Shown piece by piece: positions 8,764-17,773 of a DNA stretch of 64,000 nucleotides (positions within the stretch are counted from its first letter, which is position 1; every line of letters starts with the position of its first letter). The notes under the pieces are model-generated. The model worked only from the letters and a program-made list of their open reading frames with translations. It had not been told where the DNA came from and searched no databases. The position numbers and the translations under genes were made by a program. The stretch is taken from positions 992,001-1,056,000 of the forward strand of contig NZ_CP077107.1 in the NCBI RefSeq assembly GCF_019263745.1, written 5' to 3'. The stretch is from Methanospirillum hungatei (GTDB lineage: Archaea > Halobacteriota > Methanomicrobia > Methanomicrobiales > Methanospirillaceae).

Positions 8764-10008
8764 ATGAAAACAAAGATTCTCTTGTTATTGCTAATGATTT
8801 CGGCTGTTATTTGTTGTACATCCGGAGAAGAGGTCATCATTGGTGAACCAATTGTTGTGCAGATCATGGGTAATGCAAATATGGACCAATATGTAGATGA
8901 TCAGGATATTGCTTTCATCCAGGATTTAATCTCGGGTTCAAAAGAGAAAACAAAACTTGCTGATGCTAACAACGATGGTTCGATAGATCAGGAGGACATT
9001 ACACAAATTGAAAAGATACTAGACCGGACTGCAACAGAAATCTATTATCTTGATGCGAATGAAGAGGTGTCTAAAGTCCGTCACCCTTTGAATACGGCCA
9101 TCGTTGTCTATGATAATGCAGGAGAAATTATCAGAATTTTAGGGGCACAGGATAAAATTATTGGAACCGATAATATGATCGTTGCTCTTCCGACATATTT
9201 TCCCGAGTTTAGCAAACTTCCATCAATTGGGAATAGGAAGGATATGAATGTTGAAGCGGTGCTTGATATAGGTCCTGAAGCAGTAATTGTCCCAAAATTG
9301 TCCAATATTGGTCCGGAATTTAAGGAAAAGATAACAAATAATGGAATAGACTATGTGATGCTCCGGATGTGGGAGTCACATACGGCAGTTCCGTCTTTGA
9401 TGACATTAGGATATATTCTTGATGAGACGGAAAATGCCAACCGTTACATCACATACCAGGAAAAAATACTAAACGAGATTAAATCCCGTGTTGCCACTAT
9501 TCCTGAAGAAAAACGAAAACGGGTCTTTATGGATCGGCCTGGTGATACGACGGTTGCAAAAGGAAGCGGGTATTCAGAAGCTATTGAATTTGTTGGTGGA
9601 ATAAATATCGCGAAAGACATTTCAAAAGATACCGGTACTCAGCTTCCGGAGGTTGATGCTGAATGGGTTGTAAAGGAAAACCCGGATGTTATCATTGGCC
9701 TTTCATGGGAAGGTGGGTATGAAACAGATGATATCAATACCCTGAAAAAGAGATATGACGAAATCATCGCAAAACCTGGGTTTAGTTCAATGGATGCAGT
9801 AAAAAACAACCAGGTCTGGGTAACAACGTATATTGATCTACTTGGTCCCGGGTATCACATCGGACTTGTAAAACTGGCAAAAATGTTATATCCGGAGCTC
9901 TTTGCCGATATGGATGTTAAACAATTACAGAATGAGTATCTGACGAACTGGCAGCATATTAACTATGATCTGGATAATCATGGAGTGTTCCAGTATCCTA
10001 AAAATTAA
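8764..10008 (+). CDS. FecB/BtuF-type binding protein with N-terminal dockerin-like repeats
   Basis: Second copy of the dockerin-tagged binding protein. ATG at 8764 gives MKTKILLLLLMISAVICCTSGEE, a good signal peptide; the GTG two codons earlier is less likely. Dockerin-like loops lie at 36-56 (degenerate) and 67-87 (DANNDGSIDQEDI). The binding domain begins about residue 103 and shares WESHTAVPSLM, DRPGDTT and KGSGYSEA with the 6106 protein. It ends in NHGVFQYP. It is transcribed alone, away from the permease at 7556, and converges on a methyltransferase gene. The paired cysteines after the hydrophobic run could be a lipid-attachment site, but the context is not a clear lipobox. Confidence 0.88.
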   Translation: MKTKILLLLLMISAVICCTSGEEVIIGEPIVVQIMGNANMDQYVDDQDIAFIQDLISGSKEKTKLADANNDGSIDQEDITQIEKILDRTATEIYYLDANEEVSKVRHPLNTAIVVYDNAGEIIRILGAQDKIIGTDNMIVALPTYFPEFSKLPSIGNRKDMNVEAVLDIGPEAVIVPKLSNIGPEFKEKITNNGIDYVMLRMWESHTAVPSLMTLGYILDETENANRYITYQEKILNEIKSRVATIPEEKRKRVFMDRPGDTTVAKGSGYSEAIEFVGGINIAKDISKDTGTQLPEVDAEWVVKENPDVIIGLSWEGGYETDDINTLKKRYDEIIAKPGFSSMDAVKNNQVWVTTYIDLLGPGYHIGLVKLAKMLYPELFADMDVKQLQNEYLTNWQHINYDLDNHGVFQYPKN

Positions 10009-10055
10009 TTTTTCTTTGGTGTTAGTTAGATTATACTAATTCTTGAATGTAAATT

Positions 10056-10826
10056 TTAGTTTTGTTTTTTCACCGTACCATATACTGCATATGTGTCATG
10101 GTGAAATGAGAATTTGAGGAACCAAGGAAGATTTTTTGACTGAATATCTCTGATATGATTAAGATCCTTTATCCGAATATTTTCCAGGCCACATTTCGTG
10201 AGATATGTAGTGAGATTCTCTTTACTTACGCCCGAATGATTTGGGAGTGCATTATTCAGTTCCTTAGAATATGATTTTCCATTAAAACTGGCATTCAGGC
10301 AGGCGAACCTGTATATTTTTAACATTCTCCCACCGATTTTCCTTTTTAATCCTGTATTTTCCCAGTTTCCATCAATTATACAGATTTTCCCCCCCGGTTT
10401 TGTAATTCTCACCCATTCAGATATCGCTTTTTCAGGATTTGGAAGAGTCCAGAGAAGATATCTGCAAACTGAGACATCAAAAGTATTATCTCCAAATTCC
10501 GGGTTTTCTGCATCTCCAGTGACAAATTCATAATTGATATTTTTCCTGGCAACTTTCTCCCGTGCAAAATCCATCATCTTCTGACTGAAATCTAGACCAG
10601 TCACATCATGCCCCATTTCTGCAAGAAGGATACCAATAAAACCTGTTCCGGTTCCAATATCAAGAATCTGCATCTTTTCGTATCCCAACATTTCCCGGAA
10701 ATCTGACTTCCATTGCGCACATTCATCATCAGAACCAAGTTTACACTGTTCATAGAGTCTGCTGTTATAATCCCAGTAATCCTTAACTTCTTGTTTTAAT
10801 TTTATTTCTTCTACAATTGGCACCAT
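10056..10826 (-). CDS. Class I SAM-dependent methyltransferase (type A)
   Basis: Paralogue of the methyltransferase at 5284. Motif I is LDIGTGTG (55-62), followed by TGLDFSQKM, GDAENPEFGDNTFDV and RYLLWTLPNPEKAISEW, then a TKPGGK turn. The N-terminal YWDYNSRLYEQ segment matches the family pattern in this window. It converges on the binding-protein gene at 8764 and diverges from the binding-protein gene at 10898 with a 71-bp shared promoter region. Its methyl acceptor cannot be told from the sequence. Confidence 0.88.
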   Translation of the reverse strand: MVPIVEEIKLKQEVKDYWDYNSRLYEQCKLGSDDECAQWKSDFREMLGYEKMQILDIGTGTGFIGILLAEMGHDVTGLDFSQKMMDFAREKVARKNINYEFVTGDAENPEFGDNTFDVSVCRYLLWTLPNPEKAISEWVRITKPGGKICIIDGNWENTGLKRKIGGRMLKIYRFACLNASFNGKSYSKELNNALPNHSGVSKENLTTYLTKCGLENIRIKDLNHIRDIQSKNLPWFLKFSFHHDTYAVYGTVKKQN

Positions 10827-10850
10827 AATAATATTTTACAAATTATCCAC

Positions 10851-10860
10851 TATATATTTA
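10851..10860. promoter_or_regulatory. TATA-box candidate in divergent promoter
   Basis: TATATATTTA sits between the methyltransferase start (10826, minus) and the binding-protein start (10898, plus), 24 bp and 37 bp from them. It could serve either direction; read on the minus strand it is TAAATATATA, a good archaeal TATA box. Confidence 0.35.
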
Positions 10861-10897
10861 ATAATAATTTTTTTATCACACTAAGTAAACTAAATAT

Positions 10898-12025
10898 ATG
10901 CATCGTAAGATGTCACTGCTACTTTGTTCCTGTTTATTCTGTTTAATTCTGGTTTTTTCTCCAGTATTAGCAGAAAAAACTGAAGTATCGCTTACAGATA
11001 TTCTGGGTCGTGAAGTCAAGGTTGATGTCCCTGTAGATAATATGGCGCTGCAGTGGAGTGCTTCAGGCGGTCCGTTTTTTACACTTTTTGCTATCGAAGG
11101 GAAAGATGCAGCCTCAAAAATTGCTGCAATCGACAGAGAGAACCTGAAAGAAAACCGATATGATATCTGGGAAGCATTTTCAACAGCAGTTCCAGAACTT
11201 ACATCACTACCTAACATTGAAAGTGGAAAAGACCTTAATCCGGAAACTTTGATTGCACTTCACCCTTCTGTTGTGGTTGCACCAAAGGACTGCTATAATG
11301 AAGGCATTGATATCTATAAGAAAATTGAAGATGCCGGAATTCCGGTTATAACCATTGATTTCCACGAAGAAAAACTTGAAAATCATAAAAAAAGCATCGA
11401 ATTGATGGGTCAGCTTCTTGGGAAAGAAGAAAAGGCAGTTGAGGTTTTTGATTACTATAAGGCTCAACAGGAAAAAGTAACCTCAAAATTGGATAAAATT
11501 ACTACTCCAGAGCCCCGTGTTTATCATGAGAATGCAATGGATCCAAATGAGATGAGCACGTCCCATAGTAGTGCATATATGTGGGGATCTATGCTTAACC
11601 AGATGCGTGGAGATGTCATTGCTGATGGGGTTATTGAAAAAACTGCAGTAATGAGTGAAGAATATCTTCTGAAAAGTAATCCGGAAGTAATTCTTTTTAC
11701 CGGATCATACTGGGCAAATAAACCTGATTCATTACGACTTGGATTCCTTTCTGATGAAAAGACCGCAAAAGAAACACTTGAACCTTTTAAACATCGTGAA
11801 GGGTGGGAAAACCTTGATGCGATTAAGAATAATCGTGTCTATGGAGCAAACATTGGAATTGGTAGAGACATAACTGATTTTGCCGGTTTCCAGATGGCTG
11901 CAAAAGCTCTGTATCCTGATGTATTTTCTGATGTTGATCCGGAAGCAAACCTTCGGGATTTCTATGATAAGTATATGCCAGTCAAATTATATGGGAAATG
12001 GTTTGTTGAACCTTCAGAAAATTAA
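10898..12025 (+). CDS. FecB/BtuF-type binding protein (no dockerin)
   Basis: First gene of a seven-gene plus-strand cluster. The signal peptide covers about residues 1-26 (ending VLAEKTE), and the binding domain follows directly: VSLTDILGREVKVDVPVDN is the usual opening of this fold. Later landmarks are DLNPETLIALHPSVVVAPKD and ENLDAIKNNRVYG near the C-terminus. It ends in VKLYGKWF with no membrane anchor. It is a tandem duplicate of the next gene (shared HKKSIEL, ILFTGSYW-type and YDxYMPVKL segments). A GGPFFTLFA motif near residue 57 is common to both copies. The ligand is unknown. Confidence 0.88.
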   Translation: MHRKMSLLLCSCLFCLILVFSPVLAEKTEVSLTDILGREVKVDVPVDNMALQWSASGGPFFTLFAIEGKDAASKIAAIDRENLKENRYDIWEAFSTAVPELTSLPNIESGKDLNPETLIALHPSVVVAPKDCYNEGIDIYKKIEDAGIPVITIDFHEEKLENHKKSIELMGQLLGKEEKAVEVFDYYKAQQEKVTSKLDKITTPEPRVYHENAMDPNEMSTSHSSAYMWGSMLNQMRGDVIADGVIEKTAVMSEEYLLKSNPEVILFTGSYWANKPDSLRLGFLSDEKTAKETLEPFKHREGWENLDAIKNNRVYGANIGIGRDITDFAGFQMAAKALYPDVFSDVDPEANLRDFYDKYMPVKLYGKWFVEPSEN

Positions 12026-12052
12026 TTTTTTCTACTCTTTTTTAAATTTTTT
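12026..12052 (+). terminator. Three T-runs after first binding-protein gene
   Basis: Three separate runs of six T residues lie just past the stop at 12025, followed by an AT-rich stretch that could hold a new promoter. This may make the next gene partly independent of the first. Confidence 0.35.
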
Positions 12053-12117
12053 AATATCATATTCTTAAATATTAAAATCATAAATTTTTTATTACTATAA
12101 TTATACAAAATATATTG

Positions 12118-13248
12118 ATGTTAAAAAAAGTAATAATTTTATTATTATTATTGTTACTAGTAGGAGTTCTATTTACTCCAGTAATCGCTGAAAAAACAGA
12201 AACAATCCTCACAGATGTTCTGGGTAGGGAAATTACAGTAAAAACCCCTGTAGACTCAATAGTTATCCAGGGAAGTGGTGGTGGTGGCCCGTTCTTCACT
12301 CTTCTGGCCCTTGGAGGAACTGAAGTTCTCAATAAGATTGTTGCGATGGATAGCACTCTTGAGGATAATCGAAATGATGTCTGGCAAACCTATGTAAATG
12401 CTATTCCTGAACTTGAAAAAATACAGAAAACAGGCTCTCACACGGCTGATTTAAATCTTGAAACAGTAATTTCACTCAATCCTGATGTTGTGATTGTTCC
12501 AAAAAATGATTACAACGGAGCAGTAGAACTCTATAATAAATTCGAAGAGGCCGGAATTCCTGTAGTTGTCATGGATTACCATGAAGAAACACTGGAGAAC
12601 CATAAAAAGAGTATAGAACTTGCCGGCCAGTTAATTGGAGAAGAGGAAAAAGCGGCTGATCTCTATAACTTTTACAAAAATCAGATGGAAATCGTTACTT
12701 CTCGTCTTGAGAATTATTCCGGCGAAAAACCCCGTGTCTATGTTGAATGTGCAAATTCCGGAGCTGACGAATTAGGGAACTCATATGGCAATTACATGTG
12801 GGGAGCACTCATCAAAAAGTGTAACGGAGATAATATCGGTGAAGGTGCTGTTGAAACCTATGGAATAATGAATGAAGAGGCAATTCTGAAAAAGGATCCT
12901 GAAGTAATTATTTTCACCGGATCTTACTGGCCAAAAAATCCTGATTCATTCAGGTTAGGATTTTTAGCTGATGAAGAAACAGCAAAAGGGACTCTGAAAC
13001 CATTTTTGAGCAGAGAAGGATGGGACACCATGAGTGCAATGAAAAATAACCGGGTGTATGGTATCAATCATGGTATGAGCAGAGAGATATTCGACTTCGC
13101 TGCATTTCAGTTTATAGCAAAGTCTCTATATCCGGATCTATTTGCTGACATTGACCCTGAAGCAAATCTCAAAAAATTCTATGATATTTATATGCCAGTG
13201 AAACTGACAGGTAAATGGATGATAGATGCCGGGCAGATAAATGAATGA
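12118..13248 (+). CDS. FecB/BtuF-type binding protein (tandem paralogue)
   Basis: Second of two tandem binding proteins. ATG at 12118 gives MLKKVIILLLLLLLVGVLFT, a signal peptide ending near VIAEKTE. The opening ILTDVLGREITVKTPVDS and the GGGGPFFTLLA motif match the copy at 10898. It shares DYHEETLENHKKSIEL and the IIFTGSYW segment with it. 377 residues, no dockerin, no C-terminal span. It overlaps the permease gene by 8 bp, so this copy is the one most tightly tied to that transporter. Two binding proteins for one permease suggests two ligands or two forms of one. Confidence 0.88.
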   Translation: MLKKVIILLLLLLLVGVLFTPVIAEKTETILTDVLGREITVKTPVDSIVIQGSGGGGPFFTLLALGGTEVLNKIVAMDSTLEDNRNDVWQTYVNAIPELEKIQKTGSHTADLNLETVISLNPDVVIVPKNDYNGAVELYNKFEEAGIPVVVMDYHEETLENHKKSIELAGQLIGEEEKAADLYNFYKNQMEIVTSRLENYSGEKPRVYVECANSGADELGNSYGNYMWGALIKKCNGDNIGEGAVETYGIMNEEAILKKDPEVIIFTGSYWPKNPDSFRLGFLADEETAKGTLKPFLSREGWDTMSAMKNNRVYGINHGMSREIFDFAAFQFIAKSLYPDLFADIDPEANLKKFYDIYMPVKLTGKWMIDAGQINE

Positions 13249-14299
13249 AATTAAAAAACCGGTTTCCAGTGAAGCAGTATGGCTCTATAATGAGATTACT
13301 GCTCACAAATTTTTAATTATTCTTGCTCTTATTTTTGCGGTTATAATTTCTTTTCTGATTGATGTCTTAAGTGGACCAGCCTGGCTGACAGTGCCAGAGA
13401 TCATTACTGCATTGATATCTCCTGAAAAGGATACCAATTATTTCATTGTTTGGGTAATCAGACTTCCGATGGCCATTATGGCAGTATTTGTAGGAGCAGC
13501 ACTTGGAGTTGCAGGAGCTCAAATGCAAACAATACTTGACAATCCACTTGCAAGTCCCTATACACTCGGAGTATCAGCTGCAGCAGGATTTGGAGCAGCT
13601 CTTGCGATTGTTTTGGGTGTAGGTGTTTTGCCCCTTGGAATTGAATTTTTAGTTCCAATAAATGCGTTCTTTTTTTCCATGGTTTGTTGTGTTTCAATAT
13701 ATCTGATAGCATGGAGAAAAAAAGGGACAACAGAAACACTAGTTCTTGCTGGGATTGCTCTATTATTTTTATTCAATGCGTTGACGACAATGCTTGAATA
13801 TGTCTCATCACAGGAGGATCTTCAGGCAGTAGTGTTTTGGTTATTTGGCAGTATGGCAAAAGCTACATGGTCGAAAGCTGCAATTGTTGGAATAGTCATA
13901 CTCATTGTCCTTCCCTTCTTTTTGAAAGATGCATGGAAATTAACTGCAATTCGTCTTGGAGACACAAAAGCTAAAAGCCTTGGCATTCATGTGGAAAAAC
14001 TCCGGATAAAAACCCTCATCCTTGTATCATTTCTAACATCAATTGCAGTATGTTTTGTCGGAATTATCGGATTTATTGGATTAGTTGCTCCTCATATTTC
14101 ACGAATGCTTGTTGGAGAAGATCAGAGATACTATCTTCCTGCATCTCTTCTTTCCGGGGCACTTCTATTATCAGCTTCTTCAATCGTGAGTAAACTAGTA
14201 ATTCCTGGGGCAATATTCCCGATTGGTATTGCTACCTCCTGTATTGGAGTTCCCTTTTTCCTGTACTTAATATTACGAAGAAGGAGTGAATTCTGGTGA
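13241..14299 (+). CDS. FecCD-family ABC importer permease
   Basis: BtuC/FecCD-like membrane subunit, 352 residues, about ten spans. Landmarks: VWVIRLPMAIMAVFVGAALG, GAQMQTILDNPLASPYTLG, then GDTKAKSLGIHVEKLR and GFIGLVAPHISRM. It uses ASPYTLG where the other two permeases of the window have AEPFTLG, so it belongs to a different subgroup, in line with its dockerin-less binding proteins. Its stop overlaps the GTG start of the ATPase gene (GTGA). Confidence 0.92.
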   Translation: MNEIKKPVSSEAVWLYNEITAHKFLIILALIFAVIISFLIDVLSGPAWLTVPEIITALISPEKDTNYFIVWVIRLPMAIMAVFVGAALGVAGAQMQTILDNPLASPYTLGVSAAAGFGAALAIVLGVGVLPLGIEFLVPINAFFFSMVCCVSIYLIAWRKKGTTETLVLAGIALLFLFNALTTMLEYVSSQEDLQAVVFWLFGSMAKATWSKAAIVGIVILIVLPFFLKDAWKLTAIRLGDTKAKSLGIHVEKLRIKTLILVSFLTSIAVCFVGIIGFIGLVAPHISRMLVGEDQRYYLPASLLSGALLLSASSIVSKLVIPGAIFPIGIATSCIGVPFFLYLILRRRSEFW

Positions 14300-15099
14300 A
14301 ACTGGAAGTTTTAGATCTGAATTTTGCATATAATGGAACACCAGTTTTAAAGGATGTTTCATTTTCTGTAAACGAAAAAATAACTGCAGTCATTGGGCCT
14401 AATGGAGCAGGAAAATCAACTCTTATGAGTTGCATTGCAGGTATTCAAAAACCTTCAGGCAGGGTATTTCTAGATGATACAGACGTATCTTTGATGAATG
14501 AAGAGATTATTGCCACTTCTATCAGTTACCTACCACAAGATGCACCTTCAAAAGCGGTAATATCTGTCCTTGAAGCTGTTCTTTTGGGTCGTCTTCACAC
14601 ACTTCGATGGAAGGCTTATCATGAAGACCTCGAAATTGCATACAAAACTTTGACTGATTTGGGTATTGAAACTCTGGCAAAAAGATCTCTGAATCAACTT
14701 TCAGGCGGGCAACGACAGATGGTATCTATTGCTCAGGCAATAGTTAAAGAACCTGATATCCTGCTCATGGATGAGCCAACTAATTCATTGGATCTTCAGC
14801 ATCAACTTGAACTATTTGATCTGATTGAGGAGATTTCTGATGAGCGGAACATTACTACACTTGTTGCCCTCCATGATTTGAATCTGGCAGCACGGTATGC
14901 AGATAATATTGTTGTATTAAACTCCGGGATGGTCTGTTCCAGTGGACCTCCGGATGAGGTGCTCAACTGTGAAATGATTGAATCCGTATACGGAGTGCAT
15001 GCAGATGTTTCCTCTGATCCGGATGGATACATCCATGTATGTCCAAAATGCTCGGTAAAGGGTAGAGAAAGAAAAATAAACCGACGTGAAAACACATGA
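14296..15099 (+). CDS. FepC/BtuD-like ABC importer ATPase
   Basis: ATP-binding subunit driving the permease encoded upstream. Walker A GPNGAGKST (34-42), signature LSGGQRQM, Walker B LLMDEPTNSLD and a switch histidine in ALHDLNLAARY are all present. 267 residues. The C-terminal tail carries an unusual CPKC pair, possibly a metal or redox site. The GTG start overlaps the permease stop and the stop overlaps the next methyltransferase start (ATGA), so the transporter and methyltransferases are translationally coupled. Confidence 0.92.
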   Translation: MKLEVLDLNFAYNGTPVLKDVSFSVNEKITAVIGPNGAGKSTLMSCIAGIQKPSGRVFLDDTDVSLMNEEIIATSISYLPQDAPSKAVISVLEAVLLGRLHTLRWKAYHEDLEIAYKTLTDLGIETLAKRSLNQLSGGQRQMVSIAQAIVKEPDILLMDEPTNSLDLQHQLELFDLIEEISDERNITTLVALHDLNLAARYADNIVVLNSGMVCSSGPPDEVLNCEMIESVYGVHADVSSDPDGYIHVCPKCSVKGRERKINRRENT

Positions 15100-15902
15100 A
15101 TTTTTTAACAGATTATGAACAGGATTGGGCTGAACTGTGTACGAATGAAAGTAAACGATGCAGCCCGGAATACTGGAACAGTCGTGCAGAAGATTATGCT
15201 GATTTTATTGTGAATAGTGATTTTGATCATGGAAGAAAAATTCTCGAACTCTTCAAAAAAGAGGGACTAATAAATCAGGATATGCATATAATGGATATTG
15301 GTTCCGGGCCAGGTGCTATTTCCATACCTTTTGCTGAAGAGGTCCGGGCAATAACCGCTGTCGAACCTGCAGATGAGATGGCAAACCAACTGCTCAAGCA
15401 GGCAGCATTAAAATCACTATTAAATATATCAGTGATTCCACACATCTGGCAGGAAGTAAATACTGGAGACCTTGAGAAAAAAATTGACATGACAATCTGT
15501 TGTCATTCAGTATGGCATTTTCCAGACCTATTTACCCAGATAGAACGAATGCAGCAGGTGAGCAGAGGATATTGTGTTCTTTCCCATGGTGTACATACTC
15601 CGGATGATTCTTCACAACTCATTGAAAAACTTGGCATGCCCCAGGATGATGAAGACCGATTTATCCTGGTAAAGAGAATTCTGGAAAATAGAGGGATTTT
15701 TCCAGAGTCGAGTATTCTTCCGGTTAAAATGCGAAGAACAATAGGTTCCGCACGATCCATGTTAATTCTTGGTCTGAAAAAATACCGTGAGCCTGAAATA
15801 CAAGATCTGAATCTTATCGAAGAACATCTTATGATGAATGTAAAAAATGGCATGTATGAGCGGGAAGGAAAAATGGGTGTTCTCTGGTGGAGGGTTTCAT
15901 GA
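15096..15902 (+). CDS. Class I SAM-dependent methyltransferase (type B)
   Basis: Methyltransferase of a second type found only in this operon. Motif I is MDIGSGPG (66-73), with TAVEPADEMA as the acidic loop, then PHIWQEVN and a CCHSVWHFPDLFTQIERM block in place of the LLWTLP block of type A. The next gene is a close relative. Overlaps of 4 bp at both ends tie it to the FecCD/FepC transporter. It lacks the PGG turn of type A and has a longer C-terminal part with basic residues. The substrate is unknown. Confidence 0.85.
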   Translation: MNFLTDYEQDWAELCTNESKRCSPEYWNSRAEDYADFIVNSDFDHGRKILELFKKEGLINQDMHIMDIGSGPGAISIPFAEEVRAITAVEPADEMANQLLKQAALKSLLNISVIPHIWQEVNTGDLEKKIDMTICCHSVWHFPDLFTQIERMQQVSRGYCVLSHGVHTPDDSSQLIEKLGMPQDDEDRFILVKRILENRGIFPESSILPVKMRRTIGSARSMLILGLKKYREPEIQDLNLIEEHLMMNVKNGMYEREGKMGVLWWRVS

Positions 15903-16726
15903 ACCGATCTGCTGTTTTGAAATGGGAGGAGATGTATGATGCCCGTCTCTCCATGATGAACCGGGATTACATGGTTGATGACTGGTCAAAACGATCAGAT
16001 GATTATTCTGAATCCAGAAAAACTGATAATTACCGGTATGGAAGAAGTGTTCATGAAATCCTGTTTAAAAATGGCGTTGTATCTCCCAAGACCCGGATGA
16101 TAGAAGTCGGGTCCGGTCCCGGAACTTTTGTCATTCCATTTGCAGACAAAATTTCGCACGTAACGGCAGTTGAGCCTGCTGATGGGATGAAAGAGAGAAT
16201 TCGCGAAAATGCAAAAGAGGCCGGACTTTCAAATTTTGATATCCTCTCTTCAATCTGGCAGGAAGTGGATGTTGACGGACTGTCCAAATCATATAATCTG
16301 ACGATTTCTTCCACGGTTATCTGGATGTTCCGAGACATTGTGGAACAAATAAGACGAATGGAAAAAGTCTCATCAGGATACTGCTGTCTTTGTGCCGGAA
16401 TTGATTCGAAAACTCATACCGGGGATGAACTATGGAATGCATTATTAGGAGATAAACCACGACCTACATTTCCGGAGTATCCGCTGACTTATGATATTCT
16501 CTATGAAGAAGGCATCCACCCGGAGGTCAGGATAATTGAGCATGAAAGCAGGAGATCTCCGGAGAATATCATGAAAATGCACCAGGTATTTTACAATCTT
16601 TTCACTGACATGAATCCGGATAAAGAGGAGATAATCAGAGATCATGTGATGAACCATCTTGAAAATGGTCAGTATGTAATGCGATTTAAGACGGCTGTAA
16701 TCTGGTGGAAAGCCAGGGATATGTAA
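15899..16726 (+). CDS. Class I SAM-dependent methyltransferase (type B)
   Basis: Sister of the preceding gene. I chose ATG 15899 (ATGA overlap with the upstream stop) over the in-frame codon at 15887. Motif I is IEVGSGPG (68-75), then TAVEPADGM, SSIWQEVD and VIWMFRDIVEQIRRMEKVS, each matching the upstream copy. 275 residues, ending VIWWKARDM, compared with VLWWRVS in the sister, so the two are homologous along their length. A tandem pair may act as a heterodimer or on successive positions of one substrate; that is inference. Confidence 0.85.
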   Translation: MNRSAVLKWEEMYDARLSMMNRDYMVDDWSKRSDDYSESRKTDNYRYGRSVHEILFKNGVVSPKTRMIEVGSGPGTFVIPFADKISHVTAVEPADGMKERIRENAKEAGLSNFDILSSIWQEVDVDGLSKSYNLTISSTVIWMFRDIVEQIRRMEKVSSGYCCLCAGIDSKTHTGDELWNALLGDKPRPTFPEYPLTYDILYEEGIHPEVRIIEHESRRSPENIMKMHQVFYNLFTDMNPDKEEIIRDHVMNHLENGQYVMRFKTAVIWWKARDM

Positions 16727-16735
16727 AGTGATATC

Positions 16736-17542
16736 ATGGAAAATATTTCACAGGACCAAGTTATCCGGAATTACAAACAGGAGATCGAAGAATACTGGAC
16801 AAAAGATTGTTCATTTTATGATAATTATCCGGAGCATGGCCTTACAAAAAAAGAAGAGGAGTTGTGGGAGGAGTTTCTCCATACAGAAATTGGGAACAAA
16901 CCACTTAAAATTCTGGATGTAGGGACAGGAACCGGTTCTATCTCACTAATTCTTTCTAAATTAGGTCATGATGTAACAGGTATTGATCTTTCTCCGGGAA
17001 TGCTTTCAGTTTGTGAAAGAAAAGCAGGGGAGAGGGGTCTTACCCTGGATCTTCATGTGGGAGATGCTGAAGCATTACCATTTCCGGACAATAATTTTGA
17101 TATGATAACCAGCAGATGGGTACTCTGGACTCTTCTGCAACCTGAAATTGCTATCAACGAGTGGAAACGGGTGATTAAACCCGGAGGAAAAATCCTTGCT
17201 TTTGATGTTAAAACTCATGATTATGGCAACATCACCATGATGAATAAATTCAGACAATTTATTTCCAAAAAGTTAATATCCATTCAGGACGGGCGAAAGC
17301 CTGATAGTTACTCATATAAACAGGAGATTACTGATTCTCTGCCCCTTTCTTACCGGACTCCTGATTGTTTTGATAAACAGGTATTATTATTCAAGAATGC
17401 TGATCTCCGGGAAATTTTAGTAAAGATGGTCAAACCATTGACCGTAATGCAGCATGAAAAACTCGATAAACCTTGGAGATATAAGATCGGAAGGAGAAAA
17501 TATGGCGACTGGCATTGTATTTCCGGGAAGAAAACAGAGTGA
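16736..17542 (+). CDS. Class I SAM-dependent methyltransferase (type A)
   Basis: Last gene of the 10898-17542 cluster, 9 bp after the preceding stop. Motif I is LDVGTGTG (60-67), then TGIDLSPGM, GDAEALPFPDNNFDM and RWVLWTLLQPEIAINEW with a KPGGK turn. The N-terminus has YWTKDCSFYDN, matching the type A pattern. With it the operon encodes three methyltransferases behind one chelate importer, which is an unusual load. Confidence 0.88.
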   Translation: MENISQDQVIRNYKQEIEEYWTKDCSFYDNYPEHGLTKKEEELWEEFLHTEIGNKPLKILDVGTGTGSISLILSKLGHDVTGIDLSPGMLSVCERKAGERGLTLDLHVGDAEALPFPDNNFDMITSRWVLWTLLQPEIAINEWKRVIKPGGKILAFDVKTHDYGNITMMNKFRQFISKKLISIQDGRKPDSYSYKQEITDSLPLSYRTPDCFDKQVLLFKNADLREILVKMVKPLTVMQHEKLDKPWRYKIGRRKYGDWHCISGKKTE

Positions 17543-17581
17543 GATAGAAAAATTTGAGATCTGATAAATTACAGATTTTGC

Positions 17582-17684
17582 CTCCTCGGTGTTTTGTGTG
17601 GGTAACCTGAAGAAAATAATCCCATCCCACGAGCCTGCCCATAAAGGAGGGAGGGTTCGAGATGGGGAACGAAGTCCCCCTCCT
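17582..17684. repeat. GC-rich, hairpin-prone intergenic block
   Basis: A G+C-rich block in the gap after the methyltransferase operon. It holds GGGGA (17664-17668), six bases, TCCCC (17675-17679), and two longer possible pairings: CCTCC at the left end with the GGAGGGAGGG stretch, and that stretch with CCCCCTCC at 17676-17683. Composition is unlike the surrounding AT-rich intergenic DNA. It could be a structured RNA, or a trace of a small inserted element; no target-site duplication was found by eye. Confidence 0.35.
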
Positions 17685-17773
17685 GGATACATACGAATCC
17701 ATCATTATTCATTATTATCGACATTAAACTCTTTGAAATGGGCAATAAAAAAAATTTTTCCGAATCTTCACCA

